A model generated the notes under the pieces. That model made no database searches. It had not been told where the DNA came from and saw only the letters and a list, made by a program, of their open reading frames with translations. The translations under genes and the position numbers were made by a program. This document shows, piece by piece, positions 1 to 7,392 of a stretch of 10,337 nt of DNA. How positions within the stretch are numbered: position 1 is the first letter of the stretch; each line of letters begins with the position of its first letter. The DNA lies in the NCBI GenBank assembly GCA_947178455.1, contig CAMWYI010000054.1, forward strand, positions 1-10,337. The letters are read 5' to 3'. The stretch comes from an uncultured Alistipes sp. (GTDB lineage: Bacteria; Bacteroidota; Bacteroidia; Bacteroidales; Rikenellaceae).

Positions 1-698
1 ACGCGGCGGCGGAACGGCTGTCGGGCACGGTGCTGGAAATCGGCACGGGAACGGGCTACGGCATACGGGTCGTGGCACCGCATGCCGACCGGTTCGTCAC
101 CATCGACAAACACCGTCCGGCGAATCTGCCGGAGTTGACGCAGGAAGTCCCGAACGTCGAGTTCCGCGCAGCGACGGTGCCGCCGCTGCCCTTTGCGGAC
201 GAAAGTTTCGACTGCGTGATTTCGTTTCAGGTCATCGAACACATCGAACAAGACGCGACATTCGTGCGCGAAGTGTACCGCGTACTGCGGCCGGGCGGGA
301 AATTCATCGTCACGACGCCCAACGCCCCGATGTCGCTGACGCGCAATCCGTGGCACGTGCGGGAATATCGGGCCGAAGAACTCCGCGCACTGCTGCAAGG
401 GCCGTTCAAGCAAGTCGAAATGCTGGGCGTATCGGGCAACGAGCGGGTCATGGAGTACTACGAACGCAACCGCGAGGGCGTGCGGCGCATCACGCGATTC
501 GACGTTTTCGACCTGCAACACCGCCTGCCGCGCCGGCTGCTGCAAATCCCCTACGACCTGCTGAACCGGCTGAACCGCCGCAAGCTGCTGCGGCAAAACC
601 GCGCGCTGACCACTGCTATCCGCATGGACGACTACCGCGTCGGGCCGGTCGACGAACGCTGTTTCGACCTGTTTTTCGTGGCGGAAAAAGCGCGGTAA
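1..698 (+). CDS. Class I SAM-dependent methyltransferase (5' end outside window)
   Basis: Probably transfers a methyl group from S-adenosylmethionine to an unidentified acceptor. The reading frame is open from position 3 to the TAA at 696-698, so the true start lies upstream and the GTG at 30 is an internal codon. Visible motifs are those of the Methyltransf_11 type: motif I LEIGTGTGYG (SAM-binding glycine loop) near the left edge, an acidic strand end at VTID, the central VISFQVIEHIEQD segment, and YRVLRPGGKFIVTTPN after it. The 231 residues in view hold nearly the whole Rossmann-like domain plus an Arg-rich C-terminal part (about residues 165-210) with no motif I recognise. The VIEHI and RPGG signatures resemble UbiE/COQ5-like and sugar- or lipid-modifying enzymes, but the substrate cannot be read from sequence. 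No gene partner is visible; the next feature is an independently transcribed RNA gene. Confidence 0.85.
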   Translation, partial: AAAERLSGTVLEIGTGTGYGIRVVAPHADRFVTIDKHRPANLPELTQEVPNVEFRAATVPPLPFADESFDCVISFQVIEHIEQDATFVREVYRVLRPGGKFIVTTPNAPMSLTRNPWHVREYRAEELRALLQGPFKQVEMLGVSGNERVMEYYERNREGVRRITRFDVFDLQHRLPRRLLQIPYDLLNRLNRRKLLRQNRALTTAIRMDDYRVGPVDERCFDLFFVAEKAR

Positions 699-718
699 CA
701 TTTTCGCATGACGTCTCT

Positions 719-739
719 CACGGGCCGCATCGGCCCATG
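719..739 (+). terminator. Possible hairpin terminator after the methyltransferase gene
   Basis: The arms GGGCCG (722-727) and CGGCCC (731-736) are perfectly complementary around a CAT loop. Two further outer pairs (719-720 with 738-739) follow one mismatch. It lies 20 nt past the methyltransferase stop. There is no T-run after it, so it may be a weak or factor-dependent terminator, or a 3' end-protecting hairpin. Confidence 0.35.
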
Positions 740-763
740 AAGAAAACCGAATTTCCGAAAAAA

Positions 764-795
764 TTTGCGCGAACGACAAAAATTCCCTACTTTTG
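764..795 (+). promoter_or_regulatory. Bacteroidota-type promoter of the SRP RNA gene
   Basis: A -33 box TTTG (764-767) and a -7 box TACTTTTG (788-795, matching TAnnTTTG) are separated by 20 nt. Transcription would start a few bases downstream, in good agreement with the first paired base of the SRP RNA near 802. The match to the sigma-ABfr consensus is full. Confidence 0.8.
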
Positions 796-801
796 TCGCC
801 C

Positions 802-903
802 GGGTGAGTCTTATACGACCAGCTCCCGCAGAATCCCCCAGGCGAGGAATCGAGCAAGGGTATGCGGTCGTAGCGGTGCGATATAAGGAGCTCACCCTTT
901 TTT
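802..903 (+). ncRNA. ffs: Signal recognition particle RNA, small bacterial type (4.5S-like)
   Basis: RNA of the signal recognition particle. It binds Ffh and the FtsY receptor to deliver nascent membrane proteins co-translationally to SecYEG. The conserved Ffh-binding tip is visible: strand CAGG (839-842), stem CGA/TCG (843-845 with 850-852), GGAA tetraloop (846-849) and strand AGCA (853-856), flanked by CCC/GGG pairing (836-838 with 858-860). The rod continues with CGACC (816-820) pairing GGTCG (866-870), TCTTATA (809-815) pairing TATAAGG (882-888) with one G-U pair, and a closing helix GGGTGAG (802-808) with CTCACCC (891-897). A run of six T (898-903) follows directly, so the closing helix can itself act as an intrinsic terminator. 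About 100 nt is normal for the Alu-less bacterial form. It has its own promoter and lies just upstream of secA. Exact 5' and 3' ends are uncertain by a few bases. Confidence 0.92.
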
Positions 904-907
904 CATG

Positions 908-928
908 CCCCTGTCCAGCAGGGGTTTT
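908..928 (+). terminator. Second intrinsic terminator behind ffs
   Basis: The stem CCCCTG (908-913) and CAGGGG (919-924) has a 5-nt loop TCCAG and is followed by TTTT (925-928). It stands 5 nt after the T-run that ends the SRP RNA, so it acts either as a back-up terminator or as the main one with a short 3' tail to be processed. Its T-run overlaps the -33 box of the secA promoter. Confidence 0.7.
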
Positions 929-957
929 GCATTTTCAGCGAAAAATCACTATTTTTG
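926..957 (+). promoter_or_regulatory. Bacteroidota-type promoter of secA
   Basis: The -33 box TTTG (926-929) and the -7 box TATTTTTG (950-957) are separated by 20 nt, a full match to the sigma-ABfr pattern. The start site would be at about 960-964, giving secA a leader of roughly 50 nt. Three of the four -33 bases are shared with the T-run of the preceding terminator. Confidence 0.78.
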
Positions 958-959
958 TA

Positions 960-977
960 GGATTCCTGTGGGAATCC
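960..977 (+). promoter_or_regulatory. Hairpin at the 5' end of the secA leader
   Basis: GGATTCC (960-966) and GGAATCC (971-977) form a perfect 7-bp inverted repeat with a TGTG loop, starting 2 nt after the -7 box and so at or next to the predicted transcription start. It could be a 5' end-protecting RNA hairpin or a DNA operator. No T-run follows, so it is not an obvious attenuator. The function is inferred from position only. Confidence 0.5.
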
Positions 978-1010
978 GAATCAACGAATCGAAACAAATA
1001 AGCAACGAAC

Positions 1011-4000
1011 ATGGACATACTCGCCAGTTTGATTAAAGCCGTGTTCGGCTCCAAAGCCGACAAAGACCGCAAGGAAATCGAACCTTACATCCAGAAAATC
1101 AAGGCCGTCTACCCCGCTATCGAGGCCCTCACGAACGACGAACTGCGCGCCCGCAGCGAAGCGCTCAAACAGCAAATCGCCGACTTCATCGCTCCCGACG
1201 AAACGCACATCGTGGAGCTGAAAGCCACGCTGGAAAAGGCTGAAACGACGCTCGCCGAAAAAGAGCGCGTCTCGAAAGAAATCGACGAAACGACGAAGCG
1301 CATCGACGAGAAAATCGAGGAGAAACTCGACGAAATTCTGCCCGAAGCCTTCGCTATCATGAAGGACACGGCCCGCCGTTTCGCCCAAAACGACGAAGTG
1401 GTCGTTACGGCAAACGATTTCGACCGCGATTTGGCGGCCACGAAAGATTTTGTCCGCATCGAGGGCGACAAAGCCGTCTACTCGAACCACTGGACGGCCG
1501 GCGGCAACGACATCAAATGGGACATGATTCACTACGACGTCCAGCTGTTCGGCGGCGTGGTGCTCCACAAAGGCAAAATCGCCGAAATGGCGACCGGCGA
1601 AGGCAAAACCCTCGTGGCGACGCTGCCGGTCTTTTTGAATGCGCTGGCCAAGAAAGGCGTGCACTTGGTGACGGTCAACAACTATCTGGCCAAGCGCGAC
1701 TCGGAGTGGATGGGCCCGATGTACCAGTTCCACGGGCTGTCGGTCGCCTGCATCGACGACACGCAACCCAACTCCGAAGCCCGCCGTCAAGCCTACATGG
1801 CCGACATCACGTTCGGTACGAACAACGAATACGGCTTCGACTACCTGCGCGACAACATGGCCTCGTCGCCCAAAGACCTCGTACAGCGCAAACACCATTT
1901 CGCGATTGTCGATGAGGTCGACTCGGTGCTCATCGACGACGCCCGCACACCGCTCATCATTTCGGGCCCCGTGCCCAAAGGCGACGACCAGCTGTTCGAG
2001 CAGTACCGGCCCGCTATCGACCACCTCTACAATCTGCAAAAGAACCTCGTGACGTCGCTGCTGGCCGAAGCGCGCCAACTCATCAGTGCCGACAAGACGG
2101 ACGAAGGCGGCGTGAAACTCTATCGCACCCACAAGGGTCTGCCGAAGTACAAGCCCTTAATAAAATACTTGTCGGAAACGGGCGTCAAGGCGTTGATGCA
2201 GAAGACCGAGAACATCTACATGCAGGACAACAACCGCCGCATGCCCGAAATCACGGACGACCTCTATTTCGTCATCGACGAGAAACTGAACTCGGTGGAA
2301 CTGACCGACAAAGGCCACGAAGCGCTGTCGAAATACTTTAACGAGGAGGGGTTCTTCGTGCTGCCCGACATCGGAGCCGAAATAGCCGAACTGGAAAAGA
2401 GCGGACTCTCGGCCGAAGAGCGTGCGCAGAAACGCGACGAAATCATCAACGAATATGCCGTCAAATCGGAACGTGTCCACACGGTCATCCAGCTGCTGAA
2501 AGCCTACGCGATGTTCGAGAAAGACATCGAATACGTGGTGATGGACAACAAGGTGAAAATCGTCGACGAACAGACGGGCCGTATTCTCGAAGGCCGCCGC
2601 TATTCGGACGGCCTGCACCAAGCTATCGAAGCCAAAGAGCACGTCAAGGTCGAAGCCGCGACGCAAACCTTTGCGACCATCACACTGCAAAACTACTTCC
2701 GCATGTACCACAAGCTGGGCGGCATGACCGGTACGGCCGAAACGGAGGCATCGGAGTTTTGGAGCATCTACAAACTGGACGTCGTGGTCATTCCGACCAA
2801 CCGTCCGGTCATCCGCGACGACCGTCAGGACTTGGTTTACAAGACCAAACGCGAAAAATACAACGCCGTAATCGAAGAAATCGTCCGGCTGGTCGACGAA
2901 GGCCGTCCGGTGCTGGTCGGCACGACGTCGGTCGAAATCTCGGAGCTGTTGAGCCGCATGCTGAAACTGCGCGGCATCAAACACAACGTGCTGAATGCCA
3001 AGCAACACCAGCTGGAAGCCCAAATCGTGGCCGAAGCAGGACGCGCAGGACAGGTGACCATTGCCACGAACATGGCCGGTCGCGGTACCGACATCAAGCT
3101 GACGCCCGAAGTACGCGAAGCGGGCGGTCTGGCTATCATCGGCACGGAACGCCACGAAAGCCGCCGCGTCGACCGTCAGCTGCGCGGCCGTGCGGGACGT
3201 CAGGGCGACCCGGGTTCGTCGCAGTTCTTCGTGTCGCTCGAAGACAACCTGATGCGTCTGTTCGGTTCGGGCCGCATCGCCACGATGATGGACCGCATGG
3301 GACTGGAAGAGGGCGAAGTAATCCAAGCGGGCCTGATGACCCGCGCTATCGAACGGGCGCAGAAGAAGGTCGAGGAAAACAACTTCGGCATCCGCAAACG
3401 GCTGCTGGAATACGACGATGTGATGAACTCGCAGCGCGAAGTCATCTACACGCGCCGCCGCCATGCGCTCTACGGCGAACGCATCGAAATTGACCTCAAC
3501 AACATCATGTACGACTATGCCGACGATTTCGTCGAGAACAATCGCGGCGTGGACTACGAGGATTTCCGGTTCGAGCTGATTCGCGAAGTGGCAGTCGAAC
3601 CGTCGTTCGATGCCGCAGCCTACGACAAAGCCAAACCCGAAGAACTGGTCGAATGGATTGTCGAAGATATGAAATCGCTCTGCGCGCGGCGTGCCAAAGC
3701 GATTGCCGACACGGTGCGCCCCGTGATGGAGAAAGTCTATGTCGACCGCAAAGACCAACTCGATTCGGACATCTACATTCCGGTGACGGACGGGCATTTG
3801 GGCTACAACATTCCGGTCAACATGCAGAAATGCAAGGACACGGACGGAGCGGAGATTTTCCGCGTATTCTCCAAAGTGGTGATGTTCACCTCGATAGACG
3901 ACGCATGGCGCGAACATCTGCGCGAAATGGACGACCTGCGCCAAAGCGTGCAGAATGCCGCCTACGAACAGAAAGACCCGCTGCTGATTTACAAGTTCGA

Positions 4001-4310
4001 GTCGTTCGGGCTGTTCGCGAAGATGCTCGTCAAGGTGAACCGCGAGGTGCTTTCGATTTTGAGCCGTGCCTACGTGCCGGTACGCGAACAGGGAGCCGAA
4101 GCCGCGCAACGCCAACAGCAACACCGCGACCGTGCGAAAGTGGATGTCAACAAGCTGCAAGCCTCGCGCATGCAGGCAGCCGCGCAAGCAGGCCAGCAAG
4201 ACCGGCAGAAGACGATGCCCATTCAAGCGGACAAGAAAATCGGCCGCAACGACCCGTGTCCCTGCGGTTCCGGCAAGAAGTACAAGAACTGTCACGGCAA
4301 AGGATTGTAG
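1011..4310 (+). CDS. secA: Preprotein translocase ATPase SecA
   Basis: Motor ATPase that drives unfolded preproteins through SecYEG at the inner membrane. The 1,099 residues include the Q motif HYDVQ (174-178), Walker A MATGEGKT (193-200, Lys199), the Walker B box DEVD (301-304), the preprotein cross-linking region, the second nucleotide-binding fold with QLRGRAGRQGD (723-733), and the scaffold/two-helix-finger region containing AWREHLREMDDLRQ. The C-terminal SEC-C zinc motif has Cys1083, Cys1085, Cys1094 and His1095. The protein is about 200 residues longer than E. coli SecA. Two insertions of about 45 residues each lie before Walker A (near 62-108, highly charged and probably coiled coil, and near 128-172), and about 60 more residues lie in the cross-linking region. 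From memory, this is usual for Bacteroidota SecA. The ATG at 1011 fits the conserved N-terminal amphipathic helix and the promoter at 926-957. There is no Shine-Dalgarno motif. It is probably co-transcribed with the deaminase gene 3 nt downstream. Confidence 0.98.
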   Translation: MDILASLIKAVFGSKADKDRKEIEPYIQKIKAVYPAIEALTNDELRARSEALKQQIADFIAPDETHIVELKATLEKAETTLAEKERVSKEIDETTKRIDEKIEEKLDEILPEAFAIMKDTARRFAQNDEVVVTANDFDRDLAATKDFVRIEGDKAVYSNHWTAGGNDIKWDMIHYDVQLFGGVVLHKGKIAEMATGEGKTLVATLPVFLNALAKKGVHLVTVNNYLAKRDSEWMGPMYQFHGLSVACIDDTQPNSEARRQAYMADITFGTNNEYGFDYLRDNMASSPKDLVQRKHHFAIVDEVDSVLIDDARTPLIISGPVPKGDDQLFEQYRPAIDHLYNLQKNLVTSLLAEARQLISADKTDEGGVKLYRTHKGLPKYKPLIKYLSETGVKALMQKTENIYMQDNNRRMPEITDDLYFVIDEKLNSVELTDKGHEALSKYFNEEGFFVLPDIGAEIAELEKSGLSAEERAQKRDEIINEYAVKSERVHTVIQLLKAYAMFEKDIEYVVMDNKVKIVDEQTGRILEGRRYSDGLHQAIEAKEHVKVEAATQTFATITLQNYFRMYHKLGGMTGTAETEASEFWSIYKLDVVVIPTNRPVIRDDRQDLVYKTKREKYNAVIEEIVRLVDEGRPVLVGTTSVEISELLSRMLKLRGIKHNVLNAKQHQLEAQIVAEAGRAGQVTIATNMAGRGTDIKLTPEVREAGGLAIIGTERHESRRVDRQLRGRAGRQGDPGSSQFFVSLEDNLMRLFGSGRIATMMDRMGLEEGEVIQAGLMTRAIERAQKKVEENNFGIRKRLLEYDDVMNSQREVIYTRRRHALYGERIEIDLNNIMYDYADDFVENNRGVDYEDFRFELIREVAVEPSFDAAAYDKAKPEELVEWIVEDMKSLCARRAKAIADTVRPVMEKVYVDRKDQLDSDIYIPVTDGHLGYNIPVNMQKCKDTDGAEIFRVFSKVVMFTSIDDAWREHLREMDDLRQSVQNAAYEQKDPLLIYKFESFGLFAKMLVKVNREVLSILSRAYVPVREQGAEAAQRQQQHRDRAKVDVNKLQASRMQAAAQAGQQDRQKTMPIQADKKIGRNDPCPCGSGKKYKNCHGKGL

Positions 4311-4313
4311 CGC

Positions 4314-4751
4314 ATGGGCTATCAAGAAGAGAAGCAGCGGCAGCTGGACATGCGTTATCTGCGCATGGCGCGCATCTGGGCCGAAAACTCCTACTGCGTG
4401 CGGCGCAAGGTAGGCGCGCTAATCGTCAAGGATAAGATGATTATCTCGGACGGCTACAACGGCACCCCGTCGGGATTCGAGAACGTTTGCGAAGACGAGA
4501 ACGGGCACACGAAATCCTGCGTGCTGCACGCCGAAGCCAATGCCATTACGAAAGTGGCGAAGTCGGCGAACAACTGCGACGGCTCGACGCTCTACATCAC
4601 GGCAGCCCCCTGTATCGAGTGCTCGAAACTGATTATTCAGGCCGGTATCAAACGGGTCGTCTACTCCGAAGACTATCGGTCGGAGGAGGGGCTGGATTTG
4701 TTGCGACGCGTCGGCATCGAATGCGTCAAATGCGACCCCGACGCTCAATAA
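4314..4751 (+). CDS. dCMP deaminase family zinc protein
   Basis: Member of the cytidine/deoxycytidylate deaminase superfamily, most likely converting dCMP to dUMP to feed dTMP synthesis in the cytoplasm. The 145 residues carry the zinc signature: HAE (His72, with Glu74 as the proton shuttle) and PCIEC (Cys100 and Cys103). The N-terminal RRKVGALIV and GYNGTPSGFEN stretches are typical of the dCMP deaminase/ComEB branch rather than of tRNA adenosine or riboflavin deaminases. The length is normal for a single-domain enzyme. The ATG lies only 3 nt after the secA stop, so it is almost certainly on the secA transcript and perhaps translationally coupled. A strong terminator follows. Substrate specificity is assigned by family, so another small nucleotide substrate is possible. 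Confidence 0.88.
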   Translation: MGYQEEKQRQLDMRYLRMARIWAENSYCVRRKVGALIVKDKMIISDGYNGTPSGFENVCEDENGHTKSCVLHAEANAITKVAKSANNCDGSTLYITAAPCIECSKLIIQAGIKRVVYSEDYRSEEGLDLLRRVGIECVKCDPDAQ

Positions 4752-4774
4752 TAAGGTAACGGACGCTACGAATA

Positions 4775-4805
4775 AAAGGCCTGCAACCGATGGTTGCAGG
4801 CCTTT
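4775..4805. terminator. Bidirectional intrinsic terminator between convergent operons
   Basis: A perfect 14-bp stem pairs 4775-4788 with 4792-4805 around a 3-nt GAT loop. The GC-rich core GGCCTGCAACC is flanked by A-run and T-run on opposite sides, so it can work on both strands. It ends the secA-deaminase unit (plus strand) and the lpxK-punA-ssb unit (minus strand), 24 nt past the deaminase stop and 20 nt past the ssb stop. Confidence 0.92.
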
Positions 4806-4824
4806 GTCATTTCTGTGCCGAGCG

Positions 4825-5400
4825 TCAGAACGGCAGGTCGTCGGGGTCTTCGGCCGGAACCGAAGGTGCCGCCGGAGCCTGTGTCGGCTGGGATGCAGCA
4901 GGTTGAGCGCCGTACTGGGGAGCAGCGGAAGAACCCTGCGCCGGAGCACCCTGCGAACCGCCGTAACTCGGTGCGCCGTAACCACCGCCCTGCGGAGCCC
5001 CGCCGTAATTCTGACCGGCCCCCTGCGGCTGACCGTAACCGGCACCGCCGGCAGGAGCCGCATTGTTGTCGCCGCGACGGCCCAACAAGTTCATCGAATC
5101 GGCCAAAATCTCGGTCGTATAACGTTTGTTGCCGTCCTTGTCCGTCCATTCGCGCGTACGCAGACGCCCCTCGACGTAAATCTGCGAGCCTTTGTGCACG
5201 TAACGATCCACGATGTCGGCCAAACCGCGCCACAGCGTAACGGTATGCCACTCGGTATGCTCTTTCGTCTCGTTCGCCTGACGGTCGAAAATCCGCTCGG
5301 TCGTCGCCAACCGCACGCGGGCCACTTTCGTTCCGTTTTCGAGCGAACGCACCTCGGGGTCGATACCGACATTGCCGACCAGAATCACCTTGTTGACCAT
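4825..5400 (-). CDS. ssb: Single-stranded DNA-binding protein
   Basis: Coats single-stranded DNA during replication, repair and recombination, and recruits partner proteins through its C-terminal tip. The 191 residues have an N-terminal OB-fold (about 1-108) opening MVNKVILVGNVGIDPEVR, with the conserved EWHTVTLWRGLADI and SQIYVEGRLRTREW stretches. A low-complexity Gly/Gln/Ala/Pro/Tyr linker (about 109-180) follows, then the acidic tip EDPDDLPF (184-191), the usual interaction peptide. The length and layout suit a housekeeping tetrameric SSB. It is the last gene of a minus-strand unit, starting 7 nt after the punA stop, and ends just before the shared terminator. No promoter is obvious in the 7-nt gap; an internal one inside punA cannot be excluded. 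Confidence 0.96.
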   Translation of the reverse strand: MVNKVILVGNVGIDPEVRSLENGTKVARVRLATTERIFDRQANETKEHTEWHTVTLWRGLADIVDRYVHKGSQIYVEGRLRTREWTDKDGNKRYTTEILADSMNLLGRRGDNNAAPAGGAGYGQPQGAGQNYGGAPQGGGYGAPSYGGSQGAPAQGSSAAPQYGAQPAASQPTQAPAAPSVPAEDPDDLPF

Positions 5401-5407
5401 AGATGTG

Positions 5408-6217
5408 TTATTTCAGATTTTTAATCATTTGCTTGAAGAGCATTTCCATGCGGGCTCCTGCCTTGCGGCCCTGCAACTGGACATCCTCGTGGTCGCCCAC
5501 CTCGTCCGACAAGCCGCAGTTGGTGATGACCGAAACGCCGAACACCGGAATCGACATGTGGCGCGCCACGATGACTTCGGGCACGGTGGACATGCCGGCC
5601 GCATCGCCGCCGATGACCTTGTAGAACCGGTACTCGGCCTGCGTCTCGAACGTCGGACCCGTACCGCCGACGTAAACGCCGTATTGCAGCTTGATTCCCT
5701 CCGCTTCGGCGATTCGCGTCACCTGTGCAATCAACTCTTTGTCATAGCAGTTGTGCATATCGGGAAAGCGGGGCCCCAAATCCTCCATGTTCGGCCCGAT
5801 GAGCGGGTTGGGCAAGAGGTTGATGTGGTCGGTGATAATCATCAGGTCGCCCACGCGGAACGACGGATTGACACCGCCCGAAGCATTGGACACGAAAAGG
5901 TAACGGATGCCGAGCTGTGCCATGACGCGCACGGGCAGGGTCACCTGCGACATGGCGTATCCTTCATAATAATGAAACCGGCCCTGCATGGCCACGACGC
6001 GACAGCCCTCGACCGTTCCGAAAATCATCCGGCCCGCATGGCCCTTGACGGTCGACTGCGGAAATCCGGGAATCTCCGCGTATTCGACGATGTGCTCCGC
6101 TGCGATACCGTCGGCGAAACCGCCCAAACCGGTACCGAGAATGATTCCTACTTCGGGCCGAAACCCGGCGATGCGTTCGCGGAGAAACTCCGCCGCACGG
6201 TTAATTTCTTCTGACAT
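5408..6217 (-). CDS. punA: Purine-nucleoside phosphorylase, trimeric type
   Basis: Cleaves inosine, guanosine and their deoxy forms with phosphate to the free base and (deoxy)ribose 1-phosphate in cytoplasmic purine salvage. The 269 residues show the trimeric PNP active site: phosphate loop GTGLGG (28-33, Thr29 where mammalian enzymes have Ser), GHAGR (His60), QGRFHYYEG (Arg80, His82), NASGG (111-115), GTGPTFETQAEYR (Glu191, the base-binding Glu), GMSTVPEVIVA (208-218) and ITN (Asn233, the purine-specificity Asn). Both the Glu and the Asn of the 6-oxopurine-specific class are present. Its ATG lies inside the end of lpxK (17-nt overlap), and ssb follows after 7 nt, so the three genes form an operon. 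The symbol follows the PunA family; pnp is also used. Confidence 0.95.
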   Translation of the reverse strand: MSEEINRAAEFLRERIAGFRPEVGIILGTGLGGFADGIAAEHIVEYAEIPGFPQSTVKGHAGRMIFGTVEGCRVVAMQGRFHYYEGYAMSQVTLPVRVMAQLGIRYLFVSNASGGVNPSFRVGDLMIITDHINLLPNPLIGPNMEDLGPRFPDMHNCYDKELIAQVTRIAEAEGIKLQYGVYVGGTGPTFETQAEYRFYKVIGGDAAGMSTVPEVIVARHMSIPVFGVSVITNCGLSDEVGDHEDVQLQGRKAGARMEMLFKQMIKNLK

Positions 6218-7244
6218 CTTTTTCCAATTTTTGCAGAAAATCCGCCCCTGAATCCTTGATGAACGAGATATTGATGGGCTGATAGTACAATCGGGCGCGC
6301 ACGTCGGCCGGAATGCGGGAGGAACGAATCATCTTCACGGCATCTTTTTCGGTCGTGACGATGACCGCCTCGGGATAACGGGCCAACATACCGGAAAGCC
6401 GGTGCATGTCGCCCACGCGATAGACATGATGATCCTCCAATGTCACGGCCTCTTTCAGCGTGAACTGTTCGCGCAGCGTATCGATAAACGGCTTGGGGTT
6501 GCCGATGCCCGAGAGCCCGATGACCTGCTGTTCGGGGCCCAACGTTTCGAGCACCGCATCGGCCGGAAAAATCGGCTGGGGGCGGAAACTCTCGAACCGA
6601 GTATAGTAGATACGCTGGTAAGCGAACTGAATCAGCACCTTGTGGAACAATCGCCGGTCGAGCGGCGACATGTTGGGCGGGCACTTCGTGACGACGAAGT
6701 AGTGGGCGCGGTGCAACGATTCGGGCACATCGCGCAAGTCGCCGAGCGGCAACAGCCGGTCGTACTGAATGGGGCGCGTGGCGTCGATCATCACGATGTT
6801 GATTTTGGCCTCGACGCGCCGATGCTGGAATCCGTCATCCATGACGATGAGGTCGACTTCGGGGTGCTCGGACTGAATCCGGCGGATGCCCTCCGCCCGT
6901 TTTTCGCACACGACGACCACCGTCGAAGGGAACTTGCGCTTGATTTGCAACGGCTCGTCGCCCACCTCGCGGTAATGCGAATCAACGGAGACTTCGAGAT
7001 AACCTTTCGTCCGCCGTCCGTACCCGCGCGAGAGCAGCGCCACGTTGTGCATCTGCGACATATAATCGATGACGAACTCTGCCATCGGAGTTTTGCCCGT
7101 ACCCCCGACGGTGATGTTGCCGATGCAGATGATCGGAATATCAAAACGCTCGCCGGTGAGCAGCCCCTTTTCATAAAGGGCGTTGCGGAATTTCACTCCC
7201 ATTCCGTACAAGGCGGCTGCCGGTGCGAGCAGAATTTTCAACAT
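6201..7244 (-). CDS. lpxK: Tetraacyldisaccharide 4'-kinase (lipid A biosynthesis)
   Basis: Phosphorylates the 4' position of the tetraacyldisaccharide 1-phosphate lipid A precursor at the inner face of the inner membrane (Raetz pathway). The 347 residues contain an N-terminal hydrophobic anchor (about 2-17), the Walker-type loop GNITVGGTGKT (42-52, Lys51), LLSRGYGRR (70-78), GDEP (95-98), the LpxK signature DDGFQHRR (136-143, catalytic and metal-binding Asp region) and a C-terminal TTEKDAVK stretch. I chose the ATG at 7244 over the in-frame ATG at 7274. The promoter predicts a start site near 7278, which would leave the longer form almost leaderless, and the extra MNYKKNGYRA is not typical of the family. 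It is the first gene of the lpxK-punA-ssb unit. Its presence indicates a Gram-negative envelope with lipid A. Confidence 0.95.
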   Translation of the reverse strand: MLKILLAPAAALYGMGVKFRNALYEKGLLTGERFDIPIICIGNITVGGTGKTPMAEFVIDYMSQMHNVALLSRGYGRRTKGYLEVSVDSHYREVGDEPLQIKRKFPSTVVVVCEKRAEGIRRIQSEHPEVDLIVMDDGFQHRRVEAKINIVMIDATRPIQYDRLLPLGDLRDVPESLHRAHYFVVTKCPPNMSPLDRRLFHKVLIQFAYQRIYYTRFESFRPQPIFPADAVLETLGPEQQVIGLSGIGNPKPFIDTLREQFTLKEAVTLEDHHVYRVGDMHRLSGMLARYPEAVIVTTEKDAVKMIRSSRIPADVRARLYYQPINISFIKDSGADFLQKLEKDVRRN

Positions 7245-7281
7245 GGCGCGATACCCGTTTTTTTTATAATTCACAACTTTA

Positions 7282-7312
7282 CAAAAGTAACCATAATTAT
7301 CGGAAAGTCAAA
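7282..7312 (-). promoter_or_regulatory. Bacteroidota-type promoter of the lpxK operon
   Basis: On the minus strand the -33 box TTTG (7312-7309) and the -7 box TACTTTTG (7289-7282) are 19 nt apart. The predicted start site near 7278 gives an AT-rich leader of about 35 nt before the ATG at 7244. Confidence 0.72.
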
Positions 7313-7360
7313 ACAAAAACGGCACAAATTTCGAGCCGCAGGGACAAAAGAGCGCGAAAG

Positions 7361-7392
7361 TTGCCGATTTCCGCTTTTTTTGCGTAAATTTG
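7361..7392 (+). promoter_or_regulatory. Bacteroidota-type promoter of the M23 peptidase gene
   Basis: A TTG (7361-7363) lies 21 nt before the -7 box TAAATTTG (7385-7392). The predicted start site near 7396-7399 is only a few bases before the ATG at 7402. The -33 element lacks the first T of TTTG, so this is weaker than the other promoters in the window. Confidence 0.6.

Noticed and set aside
765..1001. Small plus-strand ORF (78 codons) between the methyltransferase gene and secA
   Set aside because: It covers the SRP RNA and two promoter elements. The RNA structure explains the sequence and the peptide shows no protein character.
981..2132. Minus-strand open frame (383 codons) opposite the secA start
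   Set aside because: Same shadow effect. It runs across the secA promoter region and has no recognisable motif.
2157..4325. Long minus-strand open frame (722 codons) opposite secA
   Set aside because: It mirrors the secA reading frame in a GC-rich gene. The translation is rich in His, Phe, Val and Arg with no domain signature, and secA on the plus strand is beyond doubt.
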